DNA of 64,000 nt, taken from assembly GCA_030068075.1 (NCBI GenBank), contig CM057824.1, positions 125,230,414 through 125,294,413 of the forward strand, written 5' to 3'. The stretch comes from Paguma larvata. Lineage: Eukaryota > Chordata > Mammalia > Carnivora > Viverridae. Below are positions 11,707-24,235 of the stretch, piece after piece; the stretch's first letter is position 1; every line of letters begins with the position of its first letter. Position numbers and translations under genes: made by a program. The notes under the pieces are model-generated. The model was not told the origin of the DNA and made no database searches. It was given only the letters and a program-made list of their open reading frames with translations.

Positions 11707-12880
11707 TAAAAATGAAACAAATGAACTTGATTCTATATTGAAACGGTGGCTTACAGAAAAGAATTATTTTAAGTGATTTTTAAGAACAGTTATTTGACTG
11801 TCCAAAAAACAGAAAACAATGACAAATTAAATGTTAACCCATTTTCAGTAACATATTGTTATTAATAATATTACCATATATAAATACATATGTTGAGGGA
11901 CAATGAAAATAAGTAATGATGTTAATGACATTTGCAGTTAAGATTCTCAGTAAAAATTCTCATATTGGTCATAGAATAAAACAGGTAAGCTTTCAAAGCT
12001 TACTAGGGCCAAGTCAAAACAACACAGGGGCCATTCCAAAAATATTCTCACTGGGGTAGATAGTATCCAAAGCTGGGATAATTTTCATATCAGTAAGAAT
12101 AATAAGTGAATATTGAAATATATCAAAGTTCATGAGTTCATAATGATATCAAAAGGAAAAAAATTTGGTGGTCACATTTGGAAATGTTACAGTTATGTTA
12201 TGAAAATTGGCAAATACTTAAGCATTTAATCTGCTTTTCATGTATGTAATGTATTTCAGAGTAAGCAGTTAATGAAGAAAAACTTCTCTTTCTCTCTGTG
12301 TTTGTATTCTAGCTAATCAATTAAGAATGATGAAATTACAGAATTTCTGAAACCCCTGATGCAATAATGGATCCCAGCAAAGATACTCAATGGTTACTAG
12401 AACTACAAAAAGAGAGAACTAGAGTATGTATTTCATAATAGTAGCACCTAATCCCACCAGTGAAGTATCTAGTAAATAAACAAATGAAAGCAATCACACC
12501 AAACTTCTGTATCTAACTACCAGATTACAGGAAATACAGAGACAAGAGAGCACTTTAAATGACATCAAAAGTGTGCATTGAATCCGAAAAATCTAGACAA
12601 TGAGAAAATCTACAGGACAAATAGCCTGGTTTCTTCAGCTAATTGATAGAAAGAGAGAACGCCTAGATTAATAACCTCTAAGAATTGTAAAACCAAATAT
12701 AACCCATGGATCTTGTTTAGATACAGATTAAAGAAACCACTGTAACAAATGCAGCCAGGATAAAACTGAGGAAAATTTTTAAATAACTAGCTATTTGATG
12801 ATGTTGAGGAGGTATTGTTATTTTTTACTTGTAATTCAAAGTAACCTAGTGAGGAGCAGCATGTGTATGGGCACAAAGAA
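11707..12880 (+). other. Spacer between the two direct repeats, no clear gene
   Basis: AT-rich and probably old repeat-derived, but I cannot name the family. It contains no open frame worth calling. Confidence 0.4.
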
Positions 12881-13041
12881 AAAACATGACTGGCCACCAT
12901 TTAATGATGAACCAGGTGATAGATACATGAGGTAGATTGTACTACTCTATTTTTACATATTCTTGAAGTTTTCACTAGTAAAATGTTGGGCTATATGAAA
13001 AAAAGAGAGAGAGAGATGCACCTATGTAATATATCTAAAAA
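12881..13041 (+). repeat. Direct repeat copy 2 (about 160 bp)
   Basis: Same block as 11514-11706: 'catgactggccaccattta', 'gatagatacatgaggtagatt', 'ttttacatattcttgaag', 'tagtaaaatgttgggcta', 'agagagagatgcacctat'. It is followed by a likely old L1 3' end (to about 13150). Confidence 0.85.
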
Positions 13042-15839
13042 ATAATTTACAAAGTGTTAATCATGTGTGGGGGGAGAGAGGTTCATGGGAAACTGTACTT
13101 CCCTCTCAATTTTGTTGTGAATCTAAAACTATTCCAAAAATAATCTTTAAAAAAAGAGTTAATGGTCACATAACTTTCCAAGGAAGCAATTTGTAAACAT
13201 ATCATCAACACTTCTTAGCTTATAGTTGTTTGGAAGACATATTTAAGGAGAAAATAAAGTTTTGCTTTCCAAATTTATTTTAGAACAACAAACTTTCTGA
13301 TATCAATGCATGTTATTAGATTGCCTTTTAAAGACTACTTGCAATTACACTTCCATTTGTCTACTTGGTTTCCACCTAAAAGGGCTGAATACATGTCATT
13401 TGGGATGTTTGAACACGTGTGTGTGTGTATGCATGCGTGCATGTGTGTCCCTACGTAACGCAATGAATAATATAAAGGAACTTAAGAGGATTCACTTTTT
13501 TGTTAGTCAAAATTTTCTCTAGTGTTGTATAACAATTCTAATTATTACAGAATGTCATTACATGATATACAGCTGACAGAGTTCTTGGAAATGATCTAGT
13601 CCTCAGTGAGGAAACTTATGGGAACCAGAACTTACAGAAAAATAAGTTCCTTTTTTTTTTTCAATTCTCCACTCTGATGTACTCTCAACTGTGTCATTCC
13701 ATTCTAAAGTTTTGATATTGTCTTCTGTTTTCAAAGAAACTTGCTGTCTAGACAGGATGGAAGTTTGGAAAGTTAACTTGATAGAGCAAATGGAACTACA
13801 TAGAATTTTCAGAACAGTGGCAAGCCTAAATTTTTCAACATGAAGGACAATTGGGGGTCTCTTTTTGGAAATGTGAATCGACTTTTTGACCAAGGCGAAG
13901 AGAAGTTGACTCTTATTTGCATTTCTTAACCAACAATCAACTTTTGGGGTCTTTAAGTAAAATCTTATCTCCAGCCATTTGGGCAAGGTACTGGTGGAAA
14001 AGTTTCACGGTCTATTTCAAAGAAAAAATTTGCATATCTGACTCAGACATCCGCAGTATTTTGAAATATACTGGCAAATTAAAAATTACACACACTCTGC
14101 CAATGAGTTCTCACATCTTCTAAATATTGCACATAAAGCAATGGTTAGTAATATGTTCTTGAATATCAGAATTGTTTCTGCATGCACTTGTATGAATGTT
14201 CTACAATAATACTATGCTAAATCTCAGTGATCTTGTCAGCCTTTATCCAAAGGCATTCGAGGATTTAATTGTCCCAACTTAATTCAGGTGTGAGATCTTT
14301 TGAAGAGTGCGAAACAAATTTAACTCACTTAAAATAACCTGTTAGGATTGCTTCAGTGTTAAATAATTACACTATCATGTGGTGTAATGGAAGATGTTTG
14401 TGTGGACTGTCAGGGAGCTGAAAACTAAAAGACAGCCCAGGCTGTGGAACATAACCTTCAACACTAACATTTTAACCTTGAGTAAAGGCCACCCGATGTT
14501 CAAACATATATCAGTGCTCTAAATATTATTAATGTAGATCTGGACCCTTAGAACAAAAGTTAGTTTACTTGATCTCTTGGCTCAGTGTCTTTTCTGTCAA
14601 TTGCGAAATATCTAAAGGAAGTGCAGATTCTGACTCGCTTATAGTGTTTTAAAGTTGTGTCAAAATTTCCACGTGAAGCGTTACTTTCAGAAGTCGATGT
14701 GCACTTTGCAGAGATGTTTTCTGCAAATTGAAACTGCCTCAAGAAAATTACCCTGAAGGAAAGAAACTAGAATTAAAAAAAAATCAATGCAGAATGATCC
14801 ATAACCTGTAAAATGGTTATTCATATCAGCCTATTTAATGTAACAAAACAAGTTTTGTGAGTAAAAAAGACTCAGGTATTTAAAATTCTCAATTGTACCT
14901 CTGGATGATTTATTACTGTATGTTATGATTTACATTACATCCATTGATTGTAAATCATGCTGAAGTTTTAAGAACCGAATGGAAATTAATATATTCTATT
15001 TTTGGTGAAAAGAGTTTTTAAAATAAATAATACTGATATGTTTTAAATATCTTTTTTTCAAGTAAAAAGCAAAATGTGGCAAAAGTTTAGTCATCTGATG
15101 TCACCAATTCTTACAAAATCCTATAGACTAAAAAGGAGATGAAAAACTTTTTAAAATATGATCATGATCAGGACTACCCTGAACTGCTCGGCTTCTTGTT
15201 TTCCCTACTGTAAGACTTCTGCTTGGCTCGCTCACTCCTAGACTGATAGTACACTGTCTATTCCTTCTTTCTCCAACTAATAAACCCATTAACAAGTACA
15301 CTAAATGGTCCTTCTTGACCCTCCTGGAATTGTTTGGTTATACCACTGCTTCCTTGAAATCTTCAAGAATTTCTCCAGGGAACCCACGTTCATGGCTGCT
15401 CTAGCCCACAGTGGCTTCTCTGCCTGGCTTCGTGCTGGAAGGCAGATGCGCCAACCAAGGGCTCTTTCTGCTTGTATCCAGTCACCCCTGAGGGTCTGCT
15501 TTGATTTTTGCCTTCTGAGCCATCTATCTGCACTCTTGGCAACCTATATGTGCTCACTTTGGGAAATTTGGACACATACTGCAAAATGCAATACACCACA
15601 CATGCAGTCTTTCAGCCTCCACGTCTGGTCAACTCTTTCTTTAAATCTCTGTTCCAGGTATTTATTTTCATTATTGCTAGTCAAATATGTGCTGATAGCC
15701 TCATTCCTGTGTCAGTTCACTAACATTCAGCTTCTGAGTCCCCAAACTCTTGCTTTTCCAGTCCTCTAACACCACACCACTGAGCTAATTTTCCAAAAAT
15801 ACCAGTTCTTATCATTTTGTTCCTCTCAAACTGAGCTTG

Positions 15840-15960
15840 GCATTGATTTCTCCAGTTTACAGATGAGGAAAACTGAGGCTCAGAGTTTAAGTAGCTCTTC
15901 TTTAGGCAATAAATAAAGCTCAAACCCAGCATGCTGCACACCCATGGCTCCCCATGGTGT
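15840..15960 (-). mobile_element. MIR SINE fragment, antisense
   Basis: Contains 'tttacagatgaggaaaactg' then 'aggctcagagtttaagtagc', the reversed central MIR. Confidence 0.6.
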
Positions 15961-15984
15961 CAGGTAATGGTAGTCAGTCTTATT

Positions 15985-16240
15985 CGGCAGAACTTCTGAC
16001 AGTTCTTGCTGGTATCTCTGGACACATTCACTTCTGCTTCTAAGCTGTTGCTTATGCTATTTTTTTTCCAAGGAATGTTCTTCCTCTTTTTTTCCTCCTG
16101 CTCTGATCCAATCCACTCTTCAAGGGCAGGATCCAATCCAACCTGCCCTATGAGATCGCATGCCAGTGCCTCCCCAGTTTAACACACAGTGGGTGTTCCC
16201 GCTTTACTATGGCTCTTAAGTGCTATGTAATACCTGTGCA
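15985..16240 (+). mobile_element. L2 fragment
   Basis: L2 3' UTR-like text: 'tatctctggacacattcacttctg', 'ccaaggaatgttcttcctc', 'tctgatccaatccactctt', 'gtgggtgttcccgctt'. Borders are approximate. Confidence 0.5.
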
Positions 16241-17667
16241 GAAAAGCTTTACTGCTGTAAGGCACGGGAAGACCACCGCAGATGACATCCTACATTCCCC
16301 TTCAGGGTAAACACATCAAAACCATATATTTCATGGTTACCACAAAAGCAAAGTATAACTTGATCATGTTATAGTCAAGGAAGATGATTTGCTGATGTTT
16401 AATTAAAGACTGTAAGGTTTTGCATTATACAATTCAACACAAATATATTAAGTGGCTTCTATGGCTAAACTTTATACTTGGGGTCAGGCTGTCTGCAGGA
16501 ATAAGACAAGAATCTATCCTGGAGGAATTTACACTCTATTGGTGCCATCAACCAAATAACTTCAATCTCTAAGAGCTATATAGAACCATATTCAAATGAA
16601 TGGTATACGAGTATGGAAGCAGTTCCTAAAAGCAGATTATATTTATTCACAAAACAAATGAACTTAATAATGTATAATAGATGTCAACCTGGAAACTTAT
16701 ATTCGTCCACTTAAAAATACTTATTTGCACTACTTAGTACATGAATGGCATTTTGTATACCTATGTTATACCTATGTTATTTATAGTCAGTCTAAAGAAA
16801 GGCGCATTAAAATGATGAGAAATTTTTAAATGAGCTGAAATCAATACAATTTGAATTTGCCTCAAAAATTATTTACCCTGAGAGATTATGTAGCTGCTGA
16901 CCGAGGGACTCTTTAAAATCTCCAAATCCCAAGATGGTGATTGCTAAAACGATGACAAAGTAACAAAAAGGTGATGGGCCACACACGGTATATTGAATGG
17001 AGCACTGGATAACAAAAATGTGTCTAACATAATTATTTCCCGAACTCTTCAAGAATTGTTTCTAGTGAACATAGTAATTTCAGTCACTATAAGTGTTGTG
17101 TGTTCAGTACAGGAATATTTCACTGGTATTTTTCCATTACCTGGAAGAACTTTCTCTCAAAACCAAATTGGCAATAAGTTTTCAATTCTTGCACCAGCAC
17201 AGATAGTTTGTTAAAAGCTTCACAAAAAGCTGTGTTGAGAAGGGTTCTGAAGCCACTTTCAGGCTTAGAGTTAAAGAGATCACGATTAACGTGTCAACGA
17301 TGGTTACAGAAGATACTGTGTGTTTTAGGGGAGACAGTGGGGAGAGGAATAGGAATTATAGGTAACAACAAGTTTGATGTATTTACCATCCTTACTCTCA
17401 GTAACTTTCCTGAGCATTCCTTGCTACTAATTTTGCTTTCTAAGTACCTTGAGAGAGAGAAGGTGGTACCAAAGATAGATGATTCAAATGTCCAGTTATA
17501 AAAATATGTATTATCTTTCCTTAAATTCAGAAATTTGTTTTCTATTGTACGCATATTAGATTTTTATACTTATAACCAAATATTAAATATGTTAGCTGTT
17601 GACACATAGTTATCAGCCATTTTCATCCTGTCTCTAAACTGCAAAAACAAATAAATAGCTGTGCAAA

Positions 17668-17683
17668 TAAACTCTATAATCTT

Positions 17684-17723
<40 letters not shown>

Positions 17724-17829
17724 ATATGTTATATATATGTGTGTGTGTGTCACACACATAAACTGTATAATCTTTATATATGTATGTGTGTGTACGTTAT
17801 ATATATATGTTATGTATGTTATGTATTTA
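17668..17829 (+). repeat. Composite TG/TA microsatellite with a duplicated flank
   Basis: (TG)n at about 17691-17720 and (TG)5 near 17740, mixed with TATATG. The segment 'ataaactctataatctttatatat' at 17668 recurs as 'ataaactgtataatctttatatat' at 17759, a period of about 90 bp. Confidence 0.85.
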
Positions 17830-17936
17830 GGAGAAGAATAATTTTCAAGTACTAATCATAACAGGCCTTCCTAAACTGACCATATTCTTAAGTATCAAAA
17901 TTCTGGTTTTATTAAAAAATACCTGGTTCTTCTACC

Positions 17937-17960
17937 TTTTTTTTAAGTTTATTTATTTAT

Positions 17961-18000
<40 letters not shown>

Positions 18001-18166
18001 TGGAGGGGTGCAGAGAGAGAGGGAGAGAGAGAACCCCAATCCCAAGTAGGTTCCACACTGTCAGTGCGAAGGCCCGTACAGGGCTTGAATTCACGAACTG
18101 TGAGATCATGACCTGAACTGAAACCAAAAGTGGGCCACTTAGCCGACTATGCCACCCAGGTGCCCC
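17937..18166 (-). mobile_element. CAN-type SINE, antisense
   Basis: Reversed tail 'aagtttatttatttattttgag', a long GA run, 'gaacccc...caagtaggttccacactgtcagtg', 'gagatcatgacctgaactg', and head end 'gccacccaggtgcccc'. Flanked by imperfect 'cttctac/cttctat'. Confidence 0.92.
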
Positions 18167-18899
18167 TTCTATTTTACCTTTTAATGAAATTATATCATAT
18201 GCGCTTTGTATAGTTTCATTAGTCTAAAAGACAAACTGTCAAAAATATAAAAGAGAAATTATGTCTTCATTTTTATCAAGAGGATTTAAAAAAGAGCAAG
18301 AGTAACTTAAACTGAGCGTTCTCTTTCTGGATCTTAGACTTATGCTCTTTGGTTTTTTCTTTTCAATAATCAGGGAGAGGCAGTCTTGAAAATGCTTCAT
18401 TAGCTGACACATGGTGAAAGAACAAACTCTTAAGTCTATTAAGACACTTTTTAACAGACTTAATCGTTACATTTTGACTAAACTTTAGGTTCCTGAACAA
18501 TTTCCTACCATACTTACGAATCAAATATTTATACCACTAAATTCAGTTACTCCAGTTTAAAAAATAAGATCATCACAAAGAACCAAATAGTCATTGTTTG
18601 GAAATCACGGTTAAATAAAGGAATGAAAATTAGGTCAGGAAAATAGAATCCATTTAATAAACTTCCCCATCAAATTTTCTGGAACAAAACCTCAGTTACT
18701 CCCATTAGTCTTCAATATCCTCTGCATTCACGTGGCCTCTGGGTACATAATAACCTTTATAAAGGTCTCCTCAAGGGATATTTTAGTCATGCAGTGATCT
18801 CCTTGAACACAAGTAATGACAAACAATAAGCTAATTCTCAAAAAGTTTTTTTTTTTTAAGTCATTTTTACTACTTTTAAATGAGTGTGTTTGATGCATG

Positions 18900-19020
18900 A
18901 TTTTGGTCCCCCTGATTAATGGTCACTGCCGGCCCGGCTTCTGGAGTTGTAATGTTTCCGTGAGCTTCCCTCCAGCAGAGCTCGACCATTAATCCAGTGG
19001 CATATGTCAGCTCAGCAGAG
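18900..19020. promoter_or_regulatory. Candidate cis-regulatory element with paired ATTA-type sites
   Basis: A non-repetitive, locally GC-rich block in AT-rich intron. GATTAATGGTC (18914-18924) and its exact reverse complement GACCATTAATC (18984-18994) flank a CpG-containing core (gccggcccgg) and an inner CTGGAG/CTCCAG pair. Such ATTA cores are homeodomain-type sites. Function is inferred. Confidence 0.3.
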
Positions 19021-21009
19021 CAAGGTCACTCTTCTGCTTCAAGGGGAACCTTTTTAGAAATAATAAAACTGACAGAAAGTTCTTTTTTGCATGCTTTATG
19101 CCACCTGAGGTTGAGTGCTGCAGTTAATATCATAAAGCTTATAAACATTCCCATCTCAGGCAGGACCCGCTGCCACTATAGTTAGGAATTTAAACGTTTT
19201 TTCCTTAGTAAGAACAGACATGTTTATGTGGGGCAAATATACAGTATGTAATCCCAAACAGGGAAAGAATGGGTGGAAAAACATAGTAGTAAGTTCATGT
19301 TAGGAAATTTGGAAGAGATGTTAGGGTTCTATAAATTCCTTATTATCAGTTACATTCTCCTTTCAGCAAATTTGGGTCTGGCTCTACAAATATTTCAGTG
19401 TATTGAGGGGTTGGTAGTGATGTTAAATGTGAGAGTAGTGGTAGAAATGCACTCAGTTATGATAATTCTTAAACTTGCAATATCATGTCTGACAACTGTA
19501 CAATATTTACCTTGGAAAGAATTTTCTTTTTAAAATTATAAATTTGCTGTAATTATTTATTTTATAGGTAATGACTGATTTAAAATTTTTAAATAATTAT
19601 AGTGAGTTATTCACAATCTTAAAGCAACTGGAAACAATCTTAAAGTAACTTGAAATGCCTGAGAAAAGATGATGCCTGTATAATAACTAGCAATATAAAG
19701 AACACATACCCATAAACATTATAAAATTTATATATTTAATTACTCATTTTATTACTTTTGCTTAATTAAAAAAATCAAAGTTGCACAGCTATAACCATAT
19801 GAAATATTTAGAAAAAACTTTAACTGAATATCTAGATTAATGCCATGTCACTATATATATTATAAAATAGAATTTATTGCAAGGTAAGCCTGCCTTAAAT
19901 CTTATCTCAGGAATTTAAATTATTAAAATTATGGAAAGTAAAGAAAGGAAACTTCATTATTTATATTGAGTTGTCTTCATTGTATGTATGTAGAGAAAAG
20001 TGGTAACTCAAGCTCATCCTTTCTAGGAAGCCAGTTCCTTGGCCAGGTCTCCGTGTCTAATGTCAGACCCCAGAAACTTATTTTTCAAGCTTTCTGAAAT
20101 AAGCAATCTCTGAGGGACTGACTCATAAGCTAAACTAATAAGGTAGCAAAAATAGAAATACCAAGTATTGATGAGGTATGAGAAATTCAACTGTCAAGAA
20201 GACTGTATATTCTTGTTGACTTAGCAAAGAATGTTCTCCCCTGGAAGAAACACTATATGGGACACAAGATCACTGCTTCCAGTTTGTTTCATTAGTGTCG
20301 TAAAGCCACTGTAACCTGGCGGTATCAAGGGCTAGTGGCACGAAGCTACATGGCCTGAACTGCATATCTTACCTAAGTGAGCAAGTCTGCTGAGTCAAAT
20401 GGAACATTTGCTTTGGCTGTCGGATGTTGTTCTTCAGACAGGGCAGTGCGTTTCTACTGCCCCACTTCTAACTAGGCTTCCAGCAAAGCAAGCCCCTTTC
20501 CTAATGCTTTTCTTTCCTCTTCAGACATATTAAATTACAATGTTTGATTATTGTTTTATTTCACTACATTCTGATTCTAACAGTGGTTACTTTGCTTTAT
20601 ATGGAGTTACCCAGATCTTTCTCAACCCCCCATTTGTAAACTATGTCCTGAGGTAGAGTCCTTCCTTAGATGACTAACATTATCCATGAGTCATTCTGTG
20701 CTCATTGCACACACATTGAGACATCACAACTATGTTCTATATTAGAAGTGTTCTTGGCCATAGCCCAAGTGTAATAAGAAGCACGTGGAGTCTGACAGTC
20801 AGACAGACTGAATTTAGTCCCTCTTGTTCCCCAAAAAAACTCCGGGGTTGCAAATATACATAATATACATTCCCTGTTCTTGATAGTGACTTCGGTTGGG
20901 AGAGCATAGTGAGATAAACTCTTAAAAATAGTTAAGAGAAACAATAGAGGTGTGGAACAGCACTGCGAAAACAGAACAGAGGGTGAGATTGTTAATGAAA
21001 CATGTACTA

Positions 21010-21150
21010 TGTGCTAGAAAAAATACATATGGTAATTAATTAAATCCTCACATCAATCAGATGTGACATGCTTTAATATACACTTTCTCAGATAAGCGTA
21101 CAGAGACTCAAGAGGGGTTTAATAAAATGCAATGTCCCCTGGTTTGGAAA
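21010..21150 (-). mobile_element. MIR-like fragment, antisense
   Basis: 'gtactatgtgctag' ... 'taattaaatcctcacatcaatcagatgtg' ... 'cagataagcgtacagagactcaagag', a decayed reversed MIR. Confidence 0.5.
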
Positions 21151-21187
21151 TATAAAAATTGGACCTCAAAATCAAGTTTATATGATT

Positions 21188-21371
21188 TTATTTTTGAGAG
21201 AAAGAGAGAGAGAGAGCATGAGTGAGGTAGGGGCACACACAGAATCTGAAGCAGGCTCCAGGCTCTGAGCTGTCAGCAAAGAACCCAACGTGGGGCTTGA
21301 ATTCATAGAATGAGAGATCATGACCTGAGCCGAAGTTGAACGCTTAACCAAGAGAGCTACCCAGGCGCCCC
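21188..21371 (-). mobile_element. CAN-type SINE, antisense
   Basis: 'tatttttgagagaaagagagag', 'gaagcaggctccaggctctgagctgtcagc', 'gagatcatgacctgagccgaag', head end 'gctacccaggcgcccc'. Flanked by 'ttatatgatttta' and 'ttatatgactt', the likely target duplication. Confidence 0.93.
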
Positions 21372-21793
21372 TTATATGACTTCAGTTCATGTTCCCTACT
21401 GCTCCGCCAGAATGCCCTCTAACACATTGCCGTGGGCTAATCAGTGGAGACTTTGTTGAGGACTTAATTGTCTGGCTCGACAGATGAATTTAATATGTAG
21501 CCAGAAAGCCACTGGCCAAAGGGGTAGAGCAGATGTTTTACTTGTACTAGTTTTCAAATGATTCTTAATAGAGGCCTAGTGGGATGTTGCAGAGGTAAGT
21601 TTGGATAGAAGGAAAGAACAAGGGAAAAGACTGGAGAATATGGGTTAAAAGGAGCCACTGTAGTGAGGTCAGTGTTGCTGGCTGAATGAAGATACTGGTC
21701 ACCTGGAAGTGAAGAGGGATCTAAGGCAATTGGAAGGAAGGAAGCAGCTGAAAATCAAATCCTCACTTTTAATTAGTAGAACTTTGTGGACTA

Positions 21794-22189
21794 TGTCGTG
21801 AATGGAATTTTGATTTTCCTTGAATTCATATGTTCCAGACCTAATCTCTAGTACCTCAGGGTGTGACTGTGTTAGGAGATAGGACCTTTAAAAAAGAAAT
21901 TAAGTAAAAACAGGGCTGTTCTGGTAGACCCCAGTCCAATCCTACTGGCATTGTTATAAGCAGATGAGATTTGGACACATAGAGACACCAGGGATGTACA
22001 TGGACAGAGCAAAGTGGAGCAGGGCGTGGCCATCTGCAAGCCAAGGAGAGACCTGGGGAGCAGATCCTTCCCTCGTGACTCTCAGAGGAAGCCGAACCTT
22101 ACATCCACAGTTGTAAGATGATACATTTCTGTTTTTGAAGCCACTTGGCCTGTGGTATTTAGTTATGGTCGCCCTAGCAAACTACTACA
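21794..22189 (+). mobile_element. Solo LTR of ERVL-MaLR (MLT1-like) type
   Basis: About 396 bp from TG to CA. It contains 'ttcatatgttccagacctaatctctagtacctcagggtgtgactgtg', 'gatttggacacatagagacacc', 'gtggccatctgcaagccaaggagag' and 'atttctgtttttgaagccact' with 'tgtggtatttagttatggt', the usual order of MLT1-type LTRs. No internal retroviral sequence adjoins it. Subfamily unsure. Confidence 0.7.
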
Positions 22190-23204
22190 GGCGAGATGAA
22201 AACTTCTAAGCTCATCATGTGAGGGGAGAAAGGAGACATAGCCAGCTGTGTTGACAAATGGCTCTGTCTATGTATAGAAGAATCACTTCATCTACCACTA
22301 GAGACAGCTTAAAAACCTCTTCTATTCTTATTAATCAATTCTTAATGTAGGACATTTTTGTTCTCTAAGAAGCTAATTATGAATGTCTTGTTTCCTAAAG
22401 TTCAACTAATTCCTTAACACTAGAAAGGAAGAGAAATGGATCAGTTTGGTAATGCTAAATTTGGAAACGTAGATATGTAGAGTATGGACTTAATTCCATT
22501 AGGAAAAAAAAAAAACACCCCACAATCTTAGGGATAATGAAGCCATTTGTCTCCAAAGCAAGGCACAGAAAGATTAAAGAGATGTGTCTCATTCAACTGA
22601 TTTGTAACAAATCCAGTGCTTTGGGAGTGAAAGTAGTGACTTGTTGCTCTTCCTATACGATATAATATCCAAATTCCCAAAGAAAGGAAGGCTTTCTCTC
22701 AGCCATTTGTCTTCTGAGCTTTCTGTATACTGCCTGGACACTGTTTTTTTCCAAGGATAGCCAACCTAGTTGGCCCCCAACTTTTTGCTACTTGCTTGCA
22801 ACATAACTTGATTATAGATTCATATCTTATAAAATGGAAGGCTAGAATGAATTAGTGCCTCAGAGAAAAGTTTTCAAAGCAAAATTATTTAACTCTTTCA
22901 ATTAAACATGATGAAAGGAGTAAATTAGTTCATCTCTTCTGATTGAAGTGCCCTAGAAATGAAAATTAAGTTCAACAGAAAACTGTATTTTGAAGAAAAA
23001 GGCAGAAAATGTTGGGAAGTGGCACATCAATTGTGGGATGAATTTCTGGCAGCTATGACAGAGAAACATGGGCATTTCTCCCAGGACTGTGGGCACCAGT
23101 TGGAAGCAAGAACAGTGAAGGGCAGTGGCAACCTTTCTGTTTACCGTCTTTTGATCACATGTTGTGTGGTTAAGCTTTCTGTACATATTCGAATGGACGC
23201 AATA

Positions 23205-23868
23205 TGTACAAATATATCCCAAATTCAGCATCTTCTCAACATCCACCCTGCCACTCGCCTCATGGAGCCATCACCACCTGTTGCCTGGTTTCAAGCCTCC
23301 TAAGAGGTCTCTTTGCCCTATGTTCAAAACTTTCAGTGTATTTGAAACACAAAAAGCAGAATAACCCCACTAAAATGTTATCCAGAACATTCTCTCGAGA
23401 AAATTTTCAATACCAGCCCAAATACTTATGACCTAGAAGCTCTCTGCGATCCTACTCTTTCTGAACACTTTTCCCCTTATGCACTCTGTTCCACTATTTC
23501 TCAAAACATTCGGGACACTCATGCCTCAAGGCCTTTGGACTCACTGTCTCTTCTGCTTGGAATACAACTTCCTTGGTCAAATTCATGGTCAGCTCCTTCA
23601 TTTCCTTCAGGTCCTTTTTCAAATTTCCCATTCTCACCAAATCTTTCCCAGTGCCTTGTATGTCATATCCTTCCTTCCCTTTTCAGCACTGATCATTACC
23701 TAGCATACAATATATTTAACATACTTATCTCATTTATTGTATGTCATTCTATGAAGGCAGGGATCTTTGCTTTATTCACCACTGTATTCCCCACATATGG
23801 TCTATATTTTCTCTAGTAAGCACTCAATAAATATTTGTTGTATTGAAGAATGAATGAATGAACAAATG
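23205..23868 (+). mobile_element. L2 3' part, about 660 bp
   Basis: L2 landmarks in order: 'tctcaacatccaccctgcc', 'tttggactcactgtctcttctgcttggaat', 'ttcctttcaggtcc'-like text, 'catttattgtatgtc', 'gaaggcagggatctttg', 'cactcaataaatatttgttg' and 'aatgaatgaatg'. Short open frames in all three plus frames here are coincidental. Confidence 0.75.
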
Positions 23869-23989
23869 GGAAATAGATTAATGAATTACCTTCTAAGTCT
23901 TTTGAAAAGATTAGTAGAAAAAAATGTCTCCAGATGGGGTAACTAAATATTCTTGGGGCTCAGGCACATCCTATATTAGATAATCAAAA

Positions 23990-24072
23990 TATTTGAAGAT
24001 GGAATCCAATCATTAGTATTTCTTAAAGTTCTTCAGTGATTCAAATGTGCAACCTAGGTTGAGAACCATCGA
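23990..24072 (-). mobile_element. MER5A-like hAT MITE fragment, antisense
   Basis: Ends 'cagtgattcaaatgtgcaacc' then 'taggttgagaacca', a decayed version of the MER5A terminal region read in reverse. Confidence 0.5.
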
Positions 24073-24124
24073 TGTGAATATCATTTCCAAACTCTGAAGT
24101 CCTCACAGGACTCCTATGTATCTT

Positions 24125-24235
24125 GTTACAATATATATTCTGATTTAATAGGTTTGGGGTAGCCCAGAGAATCAGCACTTCTAACAAACTCCAAGAACGC
24201 CAAAGCTGCTAGTCTGTATGATCACACTAAGTAAC
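24125..24235 (+). mobile_element. MER5A-like hAT MITE fragment
   Basis: 'attctgatttaataggtttggggtagcccagagaatcagcacttctaac' follows the MER5A order in the orientation opposite to the neighbouring fragment at 23990-24072. Confidence 0.5.

Noticed and set aside
13603..13986. 127-codon open frame on the minus strand
   Set aside because: Same strand as SAMSN1 but no family match and no acceptor/donor pair in a fitting phase.
15305..15769. 154-codon open frame on the plus strand
   Set aside because: The longest uninterrupted frame, but no recognisable family, low-complexity hydrophobic end and no fitting splice or promoter context. The plus strand is antisense to SAMSN1. Length alone is not enough in 64 kb.
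17937..18166. GA repeats as a CRISPR-like or satellite array
   Set aside because: The repeats are the polypurine body of an antisense SINE. No regular repeat-spacer structure exists anywhere in the window.
21794..22189. Endogenous retrovirus with genes
   Set aside because: Only an LTR is present; no gag, pol or env sequence adjoins either LTR in the window.
22959..23303. 114-codon plus and 97-codon minus overlapping frames
   Set aside because: Overlapping open frames on both strands without similarity; the 3' half runs into an L2.
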